Below are positions 53,654-62,863 of a DNA stretch of 64,000 nucleotides, piece after piece. The DNA is from an uncultured Dorea sp. (GTDB lineage: Bacteria; Bacillota; Clostridia; Lachnospirales; Lachnospiraceae): contig CAJUAM010000012.1 of NCBI GenBank assembly GCA_910584615.1, forward strand, positions 8,212 through 72,211. Reading direction: 5' to 3'. Every line of letters starts with the position of its first letter. Position 1 is the stretch's first letter. The notes beneath the pieces are model-generated. The model had not been told where the DNA came from. It did not search any database and saw nothing but the letters and a program-made list of their open reading frames with translations. The position numbers and the translations under genes were made by a program.

Positions 53654-54797
53654 ATGGCGAGACACGGAGAAAACATAAGGAAAAGAAAAGACGGACGTTG
53701 GGAGGGGCGCTTTATGGTATACAGCGAAGCAAGAGACAAAAAGATTTACCGTTCTGTTTACGCCCAGACGTATGATGAGGTACGAAAAAAACTAGACGTA
53801 CAAAAAAATCTTTTGACAAATGCTGCTTTAGGAACAGAAAGCAGCATTCATTTATATAATGTTAAGTTATCTGATACGGCAGAGGAGTGGCTTGAGGACA
53901 TAAATAACAGCCGGAAAGCTTCAACTTATATAAAGTACAGCGCGATTTATTATAACCATATTAAAAAATATTTTGAGAATGCCACACTTGCAGAGATAAC
54001 AGATATGTTTGGAGAGAAAAAGAACTTTGACCACTTATCTGACAGTGTCTGTAAGAGTATTTATTGTGTGCTGAATCAGATTTTAAAGTTTGCGGCGCGA
54101 AAATATTCTGTTACAATGCCTGTCCTAAAAAAAAACCACTTCTGCTGTACGGAATAAAGCTGTGAAGACCTTTACCCTGAATGAGCAGAAAAAGCTGATG
54201 TTGATACTTTTTAAAGAGATGGATCTTTTTAAAAAGGCAGTTTTGCTTTGTCTTCTTACAGGGCTCAGGCTTGGAGAGATCTGCGCTTTGAAATGGTCCG
54301 ATATTGATCCGGAAAACAAGATTCTCACAGTCAACAGCACTGTACAGCGTCTTTATACCGAAGGATATAAGACGACGACAGTTTTAACAGAGACAGTACC
54401 TAAAAGTGAATGTTCCAGACGGGAAATCCCTCTGTCTGACACAGTGTTAGAAATTTTCGCGACTTTTACAGACAATACAAAATATGTATTTGGCGGGGAT
54501 AAGCCATTAGAACCGAGAACCTTGCAGTACCAGTTCAAAAAGATATTGAAAGATGCGGAACTCCCCGACAAAAATTTTCATATTCTCAGGCATACTTTTT
54601 CTACTAATTGTATTGAAGAAGGTATTGATGTAAAAAGCCTTAGTGAGATGCTGGGGCATTCAGATGTGCAGATCACTTTGAACCGTTATGTACATCCTTC
54701 CATGGATACCAAACGTCAATATATGAATGAACTTTCTAAGTTTTATGGTCAGATTTGTGGTCAGACCGAAAAAAAACTTCCTGTTTCTCAACAATAA
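53654..54797 (+). pseudogene. Tyrosine recombinase/integrase, split by a frameshift
   Basis: The first frame (53654-54157) carries the N-terminal AP2-like arm-binding start MARHGENIRKRKDGRWEGRF and a SAM-like core-binding domain, and ends in an A9 run. The second frame (to 54797) carries the full catalytic domain: Arg in LTGLRLGEICALKWSDID, HILRHTF (H-x-x-R), LGHSDVQITLNRYVHPS (His and the nucleophile Tyr). Removing one A from the A9 run at 54127-54135 joins both into a protein of about 380 aa. Start ATG 53654 is 6 nt after GGAGG. It lies between two inverted sites and carries no cargo. Confidence 0.85.
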
Positions 54798-54804
54798 AAC
54801 CCAT

Positions 54805-54831
54805 TTTCGCAGATTAGGAGAATCCACGAAA
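54805..54831 (-). repeat. Right inverted recombinase site (27 bp)
   Basis: TTTCGCAGATT, core AGGAG, AATCCACGAAA. Compared with the reverse complement of the left site, only two positions differ. It lies 8 nt after the recombinase stop. Confidence 0.85.
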
Positions 54832-54924
54832 TCTTCAATGACATCTTATATGGAAAATATATATGTGCTTGAGGATTATACCGCATTAAAAATATGGATA
54901 TCAGGAGACTGACAGGACAGATGG

Positions 54925-56262
54925 ATGAAAAATGTGGTGAAAATGAAGAAACCATCAGAAGCAGTATGTAAGATCGTATGCCAGCACAGCAAAGGTACTA
55001 TCCGGACAGAAGATATGGAAAAGCTCCGGGAGATTGCCCTTGACTGCAGGAAAGTCAAAAATTATGTATATGACCGCTTCGGCGGGATCGGGAGTCTTTC
55101 AAAACTCTATCCGGGATATACTATCCAGAATGAAATGACGGCCTCAGGTCTTCGGGGTGAACTTGACCTGCCGTCCGTATATTTTTATCTGGCAGTGTTT
55201 GATGCCCTCGGGGATATCAAGAGCCAGTGGACGCGCACGAAATCAAAGATATCCGGACTGATCGGGGAAAACAAGAACCTGACGGCAGACGAGAAGCATT
55301 ATCTGAGGTACCTGCTGAAGGTGAACAATGCGTTTGCCGCAGTGCTGGAAGGTGAGCCTGTGGAACTGGAAAGCGGGCTGCAAAAGACATATGACGAGGT
55401 ATCAGAGGGTGTAGATACAGGGAAGCTGCACCGCTATCTGCGCAGGCAGGTAAGAAAATACCACATAAAGCCTCATACAGACAGGGCGGAAGGGTTTTCA
55501 TCTTCAGGGAAGGCTTACCGCTATGGGGACCACGGGATCTATCTGGCGGCAAAAGAAAGGCGCAAGCGCATATTTGTTGAACTGACGGACGGGAACCAGT
55601 ATGGGAGCCAGATTTATATTAAGCTGTACCCTGAGGAGGGGAAGGCAGATATCCATGTTCCGGTGAAGGTGTCGGTTCGTTCCCATAGTGACTATGTGAA
55701 TGAGATCGGTCTGGCGCCGGGGATGTATAGTATGCTGACAACAGATAAAAGGCGCCGGTACGGAGAAAGGCTTGGGGAGTATCAGACCGGGTATTCGGAC
55801 TGGGTAAGGGAACAGACCGCAGGCTATCAGCGCGGCCGGAAGGACAATCCGGGGAGAAAGAAGTACGAGGCGAAAAAGAGAAGGTACAAAGAGCAGATAC
55901 ACAGCTATATCAACTGTGAATTAAACCGCCTGTTAAGGACAGAAAAACCGCGGACCATCTATATCGCGAAGCTTCCAAGACCGCAGGCGGCGGGGAGGAG
56001 CCGGAGGATCAACGGCTATGTATCCATGTGGCAGAGGGGCTACATCCGGAAGCGGCTGGAGCAGAAATGCCAGGAGCAGTCGGTAGAGCTTGTAGAGGTC
56101 CTTGGGAAAGGGATAAGCAGCGAATGCAGCATGTGCGGCAGGGAAGGGAGCAGGAGAGAGGGAATGTTTACCTGCGGTTGCTGCGGCTATTATGGAGATG
56201 AGAAAGAAAATAGCGCAAAGAATGCGCTGAAACGCGGACTTGCCGGGCAGATCGTCCATTGA
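54925..56262 (+). CDS. TnpB-like (IS605 OrfB) protein with all RuvC catalytic positions substituted
   Basis: This 445-aa protein has the overall layout of TnpB, the RNA-guided nuclease of IS200/IS605 elements: an alpha/beta N-terminal part, a split RuvC-like C-terminal half and a zinc ribbon (Cys401-x2-Cys404, Cys417-x2-Cys420). The catalytic residues are absent. The GIDLG position reads GLAPG (Ala264 for Asp). The IVIEDL position reads IYIAKL (Ala348 for Glu). The DxDxNAA position reads DEKENSA (Lys427 for the second Asp). No TnpA gene is present. A structured noncoding region follows. It may be a nuclease-dead, RNA-guided DNA-binding protein like the TldR repressors. Fold assignment is good. 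The role is inference. Confidence 0.85.
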   Translation: MKNVVKMKKPSEAVCKIVCQHSKGTIRTEDMEKLREIALDCRKVKNYVYDRFGGIGSLSKLYPGYTIQNEMTASGLRGELDLPSVYFYLAVFDALGDIKSQWTRTKSKISGLIGENKNLTADEKHYLRYLLKVNNAFAAVLEGEPVELESGLQKTYDEVSEGVDTGKLHRYLRRQVRKYHIKPHTDRAEGFSSSGKAYRYGDHGIYLAAKERRKRIFVELTDGNQYGSQIYIKLYPEEGKADIHVPVKVSVRSHSDYVNEIGLAPGMYSMLTTDKRRRYGERLGEYQTGYSDWVREQTAGYQRGRKDNPGRKKYEAKKRRYKEQIHSYINCELNRLLRTEKPRTIYIAKLPRPQAAGRSRRINGYVSMWQRGYIRKRLEQKCQEQSVELVEVLGKGISSECSMCGREGSRREGMFTCGCCGYYGDEKENSAKNALKRGLAGQIVH

Positions 56263-56575
56263 GGCATAGATGTCTGGCTAAGCAGCAGAAAAGATAAAAA
56301 AGGGATCATAAGAACAGCGGTCCAGATAAATAACGGCGAGAGCCGGGATTTTACCGGAAGGACTGGGCGGCGGGTTCATGATATAAAAAGGGGCAAAGAC
56401 CCTGCTGTCAGGAACAGCCTGCCAGTACGGCCTTAGAAGGCGGGAAGTATTTCCGCGGATTGGGTAGGCCAGGACCCTGTGAACACAAAGGAAGTGATGT
56501 AGCGGGGAGCGAAGCGGGAAGTATTTTCGCATCATCTAAGGCGAACAGCTAATAAGATGACCAATATACCTTATT
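56263..56575 (+). ncRNA. Candidate guide (omega-like) RNA region behind the TnpB-like gene
   Basis: This is about 310 nt without a plausible gene, GC-rich like the gene before it and full of local complementarity. GCGGGAAGTATTTCCGC (56440-56456) and GCGGGAAGTATTTTCGC (56514-56530) are near-identical small hairpins. GATG..GCG pairs with CGC..CATC (about 56496-56535). CCTTAG-AAGG and other short stems lie between. TnpB guide RNAs are made from exactly this position. The RNA ends, the guide and its transcription are not shown by sequence alone. Confidence 0.5.
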
Positions 56576-56610
56576 ATTTAATAAATAAAAGTAACGCAGA
56601 GGAATAGGAC

Positions 56611-59148
56611 ATGAGAAGAGCGCAGAAAAGACAGGCCGAAGATTTCCTGAAGGTGCTTGAGGAAGCACATGAAGGGATCAGGGCCGCAATAGAAAACGGG
56701 AATTATCCTGGGGCTTTGGGACTTCTTGAGGACTGCCAGCAGGGAGCGATCACTCTGGGAGAGATGATAGAGGCAGCGGAGGGAGAAGGGTGCGCGGTTA
56801 TTTTGCTTCTGGAGAAATACTGTGAACTGGTGTACCAGTGCCATGAAAAGATCATGCAGGGGGAAACAGGGAATGGGAATAAAGTGTATAAACTTTTGCG
56901 TTCTTATCTGCGAAAGATTGAGAGCAGTATAAAAAATGACATAAAAGAGAGGATGGAGGCTGTCTTTCTCCCGTACAAGGCATCTATGTGGGACAGTCTG
57001 GAAAGTGTGTGGAAAGCGGCGGATGAGGATCCGGACTGCGACGCTTATGTGATCCCGATCCCGTACTATGACAGGAAATCAGACGGGAGCTTTGGGAAAA
57101 TGCATTATGAGGGAGACCAGTATCCGGAGTATGTGTCGGTTACGTGGTACGGGGATTATGATATTGAGGGCAGAAAGCCGGATATGATATTCATACATAA
57201 TCCATATGATAATACAAACTTTGTGACGAGTGTGCATCCGGACTTTTATTCAGAGAGATTAAAGCAGTTTACAGAGAAACTCATATATATTCCTTATTTT
57301 ATATTGAAAGAGACGGATCCTCATAATAAGGCAGCAGTAGATAATATGGCGCATTTTTGCACCTGTCCGGGAGTATTTAACGCAGATAAGGTTGTGGTGC
57401 AGTCAGAGGATATGAGGCAGATTTATATCAATGTTCTGACAGAGAATACGAAGGAATATGGGTATACAAGGAAGGACTGGGAAGATAAGATACTCGGGTT
57501 TGGATCGCCGAAGGTCGATAAAGTGCTGAACACAAAGAAAGAATGTCTTAAGATCCCCAAAGAATGGCTTGAGGTAATAGAAAAGCCTGATGGTAACTGG
57601 AAGAAGATCATATTTTATAATACGAGTGTGAGCGCACTTTTGCAGCATGGTGAAAAGATGCTTGAGAAGATGAAGAGTGTCTTTGGGATATTTGAAGAGA
57701 ATAAAGACGAAGTAGCACTGCTGTGGCGTCCCCATCCCCTTATAAAAGCAACAATAGAGAGTATGAGGCCGCAGCTTTGGGCAGAGTATGAAAGAATCGT
57801 AGAAGAGTATAAAGAGGCAGGGTGGGGGATCTATGACGACACGGCAGATATGGACCGGGCTGTGGTGATAAGTGATGGGTATTATGGGGATGTCAGCAGT
57901 GTGGTTTCATTATGTCGAAGGGTTGGAAGCAAAGCTATGATTCAGAGAATCGACATTGATGGTAGGAATGATAATGGGGATTTACTTTGCTTCGAAGCGT
58001 TTGTAAGAATAGATGAATCTACGGCATATGCGGCGAGTGATGGATTTAATGCACTTTTTAGAGTAGATATAGAAACAGGGAATTGTACTTATGTACGTAT
58101 GTTTCCGAATGAAAGGGTAGGAGGAAAACGTCTGTATACGACTGCTGTATTGTGTGACAGTGAAATTTATTTTGTACCATGTTCAGCAGATAAAATAGCA
58201 GTATATAATATTGTGTCAGAAGATTTTACTATGCTGGAAGTGAAAGAGGTGGATAGCAAAAAACACCCATTTTATCGCTCTCAAAGAAAATTTAACGGGG
58301 GGATCTTATATGAATCATGGATTTATATCATTAGTTGTACATATCCCGGAATTATTAGGATTGATATAAAAACTAAAAAAATAGAGTATTTTGATGAATG
58401 GATTTCAGGAGAATATATGTTCAGAAAATCTCCCTATGTAGATAAAAATCAATTTTATATACCAAGTGTTATAAACAATTTTGTGCTGAGATTTAATATG
58501 GATACATGTGAAGGAAAAGTATATAGTGTTGGGAAAGAAAATTGTGGTTGCTGGAGCATGTGCAGATTAGAAAATGATTTATGGATGGCTCCGAAAAAAG
58601 TAGGTCCGATCATCAGATGGAATCCGGAAAACAATCATGTCACACAATATTATGGATATCCAAAGACTTTTAAAGGCAGTGATTTTATGTTCACTAAAAT
58701 ATATGTCAGACAAGGAAAGGTTTATCTGCTGCCGGCTTGTGCAAATATGTGTTTAAAAGTTTCACCGAAAGACGGGAGCGTTTTTGATAGTGGGATTTTG
58801 CAGCTTGCGAGGGGGGCCGTTGTTTATTTTTTATTTGAAGATAGAAGTGCTTATTACCTCAAAATAGTATATGGAAATAAAAGGGAGTTTATACGATTAG
58901 ATACGAAAAACAATCAAACAAATAAATATTCATTTCGATTTACAAACAATATGGAATCGTTTTACAGAGATTATCTGGAGACAGTCGGAAATGATGGCAG
59001 ACTCATCAGAGAACGAGAGTATTATGGACTGCGGCAATTTTTATGTTTAGATAGAAAATTAATGAAAAATAAATCGGCAATAGCTTTATTTACGGATGAA
59101 GTTATTGGAGCAGAAATATTCAGAAAGACTAAATGTGATGAATGGTAA
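56611..59148 (+). CDS. CDP-glycerol glycerophosphotransferase-like protein with a propeller-like C-terminal half
   Basis: This is an 845-aa two-part protein. Residues 1-110 are helical and probably coiled-coil. Residues about 110-445 resemble a GT-B glycerophosphotransferase (FLPYKASMWDSLESVWKAA, GSPKVDKVL, LLWRPHPL, ISDGYYGDVSSVVSL). Residues about 450-800 consist of repeated four-strand blocks (ALFRVDIETGN, KIAVYNIVSEDF, GIIRIDIKTKKIEYF, FVLRFNMDT, PIIRWNPENN), as in a beta-propeller. The GC content falls from about 50-57% to 25-40% at the domain border (about 57.9 kb), which suggests gene fusion or recombination. Role: likely wall or capsule polymer assembly with its neighbours. Confidence 0.75.
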   Translation: MRRAQKRQAEDFLKVLEEAHEGIRAAIENGNYPGALGLLEDCQQGAITLGEMIEAAEGEGCAVILLLEKYCELVYQCHEKIMQGETGNGNKVYKLLRSYLRKIESSIKNDIKERMEAVFLPYKASMWDSLESVWKAADEDPDCDAYVIPIPYYDRKSDGSFGKMHYEGDQYPEYVSVTWYGDYDIEGRKPDMIFIHNPYDNTNFVTSVHPDFYSERLKQFTEKLIYIPYFILKETDPHNKAAVDNMAHFCTCPGVFNADKVVVQSEDMRQIYINVLTENTKEYGYTRKDWEDKILGFGSPKVDKVLNTKKECLKIPKEWLEVIEKPDGNWKKIIFYNTSVSALLQHGEKMLEKMKSVFGIFEENKDEVALLWRPHPLIKATIESMRPQLWAEYERIVEEYKEAGWGIYDDTADMDRAVVISDGYYGDVSSVVSLCRRVGSKAMIQRIDIDGRNDNGDLLCFEAFVRIDESTAYAASDGFNALFRVDIETGNCTYVRMFPNERVGGKRLYTTAVLCDSEIYFVPCSADKIAVYNIVSEDFTMLEVKEVDSKKHPFYRSQRKFNGGILYESWIYIISCTYPGIIRIDIKTKKIEYFDEWISGEYMFRKSPYVDKNQFYIPSVINNFVLRFNMDTCEGKVYSVGKENCGCWSMCRLENDLWMAPKKVGPIIRWNPENNHVTQYYGYPKTFKGSDFMFTKIYVRQGKVYLLPACANMCLKVSPKDGSVFDSGILQLARGAVVYFLFEDRSAYYLKIVYGNKREFIRLDTKNNQTNKYSFRFTNNMESFYRDYLETVGNDGRLIREREYYGLRQFLCLDRKLMKNKSAIALFTDEVIGAEIFRKTKCDEW

Positions 59149-60623
59149 AAAGATTATCCGTACAGGAATTAAATAAGATAAGCGTTAAAAAGGAAGTTTG
59201 GTGCTTTGGTTGTGGTAAACGTTTAAATGATATGTTGAATCTGTACAGAAAGGAATCTTTTGTGCAGAGGATCACAAAGCTGATAGACAATAATGAAAAG
59301 ATACATGGACACATAAAAAAGATTGGTGAAAGTCAGGTTTGCATTACTGGGGTCGATGTAATTAGAAAAAAAGGTTCTTGTAATGTTATTCTTTTGATCA
59401 CTTCAGATTCTTATAATGTGATTTATGAAGGACTGAAAGAAGAGATTAAAGAATATATGATATCTTGTTATGTTTACCCAATATATTATTATTCTGTAAC
59501 AGAAAAACTGATTCGTTTTTTTAGCAGATTTCCAATCAGAAGACAGATGATTTTCATGGCTGGCAGTGAACCTCACGAAAATGCAGATGCGATTGTCCGT
59601 TATCATACAGAGGAATATAAAGGGCGTAAATACAAAATAATTTATCTGACAGATGGCAAAGCAGTTAAGAATCAGCCGGTGATTTACCTTGATAAGAATC
59701 TGGTTCGTTTGCGGGCAAATATTATAAAGGTTATTCGATACTGTTGGCTGTATGCAGGAACGGCATATTTATTATATGAAAATGAGCCAATTCAAAAGGT
59801 TCGGTGTGAACAAAAACTTTTTTATATGAACCATGGGACAATTCCGCTAAAACGTGTCAATGATGTGTTGAGCCAGCCAGAAGAAGTGGATTTTGCTTTG
59901 TGTCCGTCAAAAAGATGTGCGCGGCTGTATGAAGAGCAGTATCATCTTGCTCGTAATAAACAGTTGTATATTATGCCGCCGCGTATTCAGACATTTCTTT
60001 ATCACCAAAAATCCATAGAGCGGATCATCCCTTTGAGAGGCAGGCAGATAATTATATGGCTGCCGACATTTCGACAGTTACGAGGAACAGAACGGAGGGA
60101 TTCTGCTGTCATTGAGACATTGGGTATTTTGAAAAATCAGGAGGTATTTGCAAAGCTTGACTGTAAATTAAAACAAAATAGGCAGCTATTAGTAATTAAG
60201 CCTCATCCAAGGGAAAAAACAGATGAACGGATTCCTGATTTTTGTAGTCATATAAAAATTATTACAGATGAAAAACTGAATAGCAACAATCTGGTATTGC
60301 ACGAAATCATGGGAAATACTGCGGCGCTTATAACAGACTATTCTGGTATTGCATTTGAGTATCTTTTACTCAACAAACCGATTTGCTATCTGATAGGGGA
60401 TATGGATGAGTATACGAGAGGATTTTCAGTGAAGTTTCCAAAAGAGTATATGCCGGGACCAAAGGTTAAAAATCTGGTGGAGTTTTTTGATTTTCTGGAT
60501 GACGTAAAAAGTAACAAAGATACTTATCAGACAGAAAGGAAACAAGTAATGAAAAAAATTTATGATGAAAATATTTGGGAAAATGGTGCAGAGAAATTAA
60601 TAGAATTTTTAGATAGGGAATGA
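59142..60623 (+). CDS. TagB/TagF-type CDP-glycerol glycerophosphotransferase
   Basis: This is a 493-aa protein with an N-terminal Rossmann-like part (WCFGCGKRLNDML) and a C-terminal Glyphos_transf domain: YMNHGTIPLKR, IWLPTFRQLRG, VIKPHPREK and ALITDYSGIAFEYLLLNKPICY. The last two are the CDP-glycerol binding motifs of TagF. It would transfer glycerol phosphate or a related polyol phosphate onto a wall polymer or glycan. It overlaps the previous gene by 7 nt. Low GC, like the rest of the cluster. Confidence 0.85.
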   Translation: MVKRLSVQELNKISVKKEVWCFGCGKRLNDMLNLYRKESFVQRITKLIDNNEKIHGHIKKIGESQVCITGVDVIRKKGSCNVILLITSDSYNVIYEGLKEEIKEYMISCYVYPIYYYSVTEKLIRFFSRFPIRRQMIFMAGSEPHENADAIVRYHTEEYKGRKYKIIYLTDGKAVKNQPVIYLDKNLVRLRANIIKVIRYCWLYAGTAYLLYENEPIQKVRCEQKLFYMNHGTIPLKRVNDVLSQPEEVDFALCPSKRCARLYEEQYHLARNKQLYIMPPRIQTFLYHQKSIERIIPLRGRQIIIWLPTFRQLRGTERRDSAVIETLGILKNQEVFAKLDCKLKQNRQLLVIKPHPREKTDERIPDFCSHIKIITDEKLNSNNLVLHEIMGNTAALITDYSGIAFEYLLLNKPICYLIGDMDEYTRGFSVKFPKEYMPGPKVKNLVEFFDFLDDVKSNKDTYQTERKQVMKKIYDENIWENGAEKLIEFLDRE

Positions 60624-60720
60624 ATTAGAAATGTATCTAAAAATATAAATTTAGATATATGCATGTCAGATAAATTTGACAGTGCAGTGATCTGCATTGG
60701 ATGAGTCAGGAGATGAGATT

Positions 60721-62346
60721 ATGAGCTTTCAGGAAAAGTTATGTTCAGAATTAAAAAAATATGAAGATGTTATTATTTATGGATACGCAGATATAGGAAT
60801 GTGTGTATTAGATTACATTATTGATATGGAAACAAGCATAAAAATAGCGAATTATTCGGGAAAGGTAAAATTCTTTGCAACGACAAACCAGAAAAGAGAA
60901 AGTATGCGTGTCGAACAGAAAGGAATAAAAATCAAAAGCATATATGAACTCAGTGAATATGCTGATAAAGCTTTGGTCATTATAGCAACGCAGGAGCGAC
61001 ATCATAAGGATATAGAAAAGACACTTGATGAATTGGGATTTTTTTACCGTTTGCCTATACTACATGAGGATTATTGTGTTTTAAGGGAGTGTGTAGAAAA
61101 CCACAAGATGATTGTTGGCAATCATATCCAGCAGTATCATTTAAATCATCAGATAAAATTGAACAGATTGAAACGAAAGGTAAGTAAAGGGAAGACGGTT
61201 AAAGTGTTTTTTATGACTCATGATGCGGCGGTGTTTGGATATTCCTCAGTTTATCATGCCATGGAAAAACAGGAACTGTTTGAACCCTTTATTTATGTGG
61301 TTTCAAGACGGGATGTTGGGTATCGGGACTTTTATTCGGATGTAAAAAAAGATATTGAGTTTTTTGAATCGAAAGGATACTGTGTGATTAATGGCTATGA
61401 CGAATGGGGAAATCCAAAAGATTTACACGAACTTAATCCGGATATTTTGTTTTATGATATTCCAAAACTGTATGGTTCAACAGGAAATTTTTACAACCGT
61501 CTTGATCAGTTAAACTGGGAATATCTGACTTGTTATGTGCCGTACAGTCTATTGATGGTAGATTCTTTTTTTTACCATTATCACACTGAATGTATAAGGG
61601 AAACTTGGAAATTTTTTCTTGATACTAATGATAGCTTTAAACGTGTATTAGCCGATGGAGAGTTTAGTGGATTTAATACAGTTCTCAGCGGATATCCCAA
61701 ATTGGATGAATATTTTAATGAAAAAGATCAGTTTCCCAATAATGGAAATCCAATTGTAATTTATGCGCCGCATCATTCGCTGGGAGTAAGTAATAATTTT
61801 GCTACTTTTGATCTTTATAAGGATATTATAATGGAATTGGTAAAAAAACATCGGGAAATTAATTTTGTTTTTAAGCCGCATCCTTTGCTGCCGTTTCAAA
61901 TTAAAGCACGGGAAAAAGAGGGACGTATTTCATTTGGACAAGAAGATTATTTTGATTATTTGCATGAGTGGAACAGTCAGCCGAATGGGATGTGCGTCAC
62001 GCAGGGAGATTATATAAAGTTATTTAAGAAAAGTCATTGTATGATTACTGACTGTGGATCTTTTATAGGAGAATATCTTCCATCACTCCATCCGTGTATT
62101 TATATTTTTAATCCGAGAAAAGAACATCAAGATGAGGTGTATACACGTTTGGCAAAAAAAATTCTTGATACATATTATATAACTAGAACGAAAGAAGAAC
62201 TAGAAAGTATGCTTCAGAAGATAATAATTGAAAGAATAGACAGTAAGATAGAAAAACGCAGACAGTTATTAGAAAGGGAATTCCTTAATATAGGACACGC
62301 TGGGGAATATATATGTAACTATTTGAAGAGGTCGATTGAGGATTAA
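60721..62346 (+). CDS. Glycerophosphotransferase-like protein with N-terminal nucleotide-binding-like domain
   Basis: This is a 541-aa protein whose N-terminal 130 residues look like a Rossmann fold (VIIYGYADIGMCVLDYI, KALVIIATQERHHKDIEK). This N-terminus is often found in sugar-cluster proteins. The rest has GT-B features of the CDP-glycerol family: APHHSLG, FVFKPHPLLP and MITDCGSFIGEYLPSLHPCIYIF. ATG 60721 is 8 nt after AGGAG. It probably adds a polyol phosphate or related group in the same polymer as its neighbours. The donor is not known. Confidence 0.78.
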   Translation: MSFQEKLCSELKKYEDVIIYGYADIGMCVLDYIIDMETSIKIANYSGKVKFFATTNQKRESMRVEQKGIKIKSIYELSEYADKALVIIATQERHHKDIEKTLDELGFFYRLPILHEDYCVLRECVENHKMIVGNHIQQYHLNHQIKLNRLKRKVSKGKTVKVFFMTHDAAVFGYSSVYHAMEKQELFEPFIYVVSRRDVGYRDFYSDVKKDIEFFESKGYCVINGYDEWGNPKDLHELNPDILFYDIPKLYGSTGNFYNRLDQLNWEYLTCYVPYSLLMVDSFFYHYHTECIRETWKFFLDTNDSFKRVLADGEFSGFNTVLSGYPKLDEYFNEKDQFPNNGNPIVIYAPHHSLGVSNNFATFDLYKDIIMELVKKHREINFVFKPHPLLPFQIKAREKEGRISFGQEDYFDYLHEWNSQPNGMCVTQGDYIKLFKKSHCMITDCGSFIGEYLPSLHPCIYIFNPRKEHQDEVYTRLAKKILDTYYITRTKEELESMLQKIIIERIDSKIEKRRQLLEREFLNIGHAGEYICNYLKRSIED

Positions 62347-62407
62347 TATATGGAATTCAGCGAAAAGCAGTACAATTAAAATTGAAATGTTTAGAACGGA
62401 GGATAAA

Positions 62408-62836
62408 ATGATAATAGGTTATACGACAGGAGTATTTGATTTGTTTCATATAGGCCATCTGAATATGCTTAAAAATGCTAAAGCGATGTGTGATAAATTG
62501 ATTGTCGGCGTGACGGTAGATGAGTTGGTTGCATATAAACATAAGAAGGCTGTGATTCCTTTTGAAGAACGTCTGGAAATTGTGAGAAATATAAATTGTG
62601 TCGATGTGGCGGTTCCTCAAAGAACAATGAATAAGTTCGAGGCTTGGGAGAAACTTCGATTTGATCTGATGTTTGTAGGAGACGATTGGTATGGTACAGA
62701 TAAATGGAGACATTTGGAAGACCAGTTTGGAGAAATCGGGGTTAGAATTATTTATTTTCCATATACAAAAGGAACAAGTTCAACTCTGATCAATGAGACG
62801 CTGATATCGATGCGGGAGAACAATAGCGCATTATAA
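62408..62836 (+). CDS. TagD-like glycerol-3-phosphate cytidylyltransferase
   Basis: This is a 142-aa cytidylyltransferase-like protein. The HIGH-type motif is seen in GVFDLFHIGHLNMLKNA, and the second nucleotide-binding motif in YTKGTSSTLI. It would form CDP-glycerol (or another CDP-alcohol) as donor for the glycerophosphotransferases next door. ATG 62408 has GGAGG 5 nt away. The length matches TagD/Gct. Substrate choice (glycerol, ethanolamine or other) cannot be read directly. Confidence 0.88.
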   Translation: MIIGYTTGVFDLFHIGHLNMLKNAKAMCDKLIVGVTVDELVAYKHKKAVIPFEERLEIVRNINCVDVAVPQRTMNKFEAWEKLRFDLMFVGDDWYGTDKWRHLEDQFGEIGVRIIYFPYTKGTSSTLINETLISMRENNSAL

Positions 62837-62863
62837 ATATTTTTGGATTTGGAGGATTGATTC

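Noticed and set aside
55217..56259. Minus-strand open frames opposite the TnpB-like gene
   Set aside because: High GC makes long antisense frames. No motif, ribosome site or sensible composition supports them.
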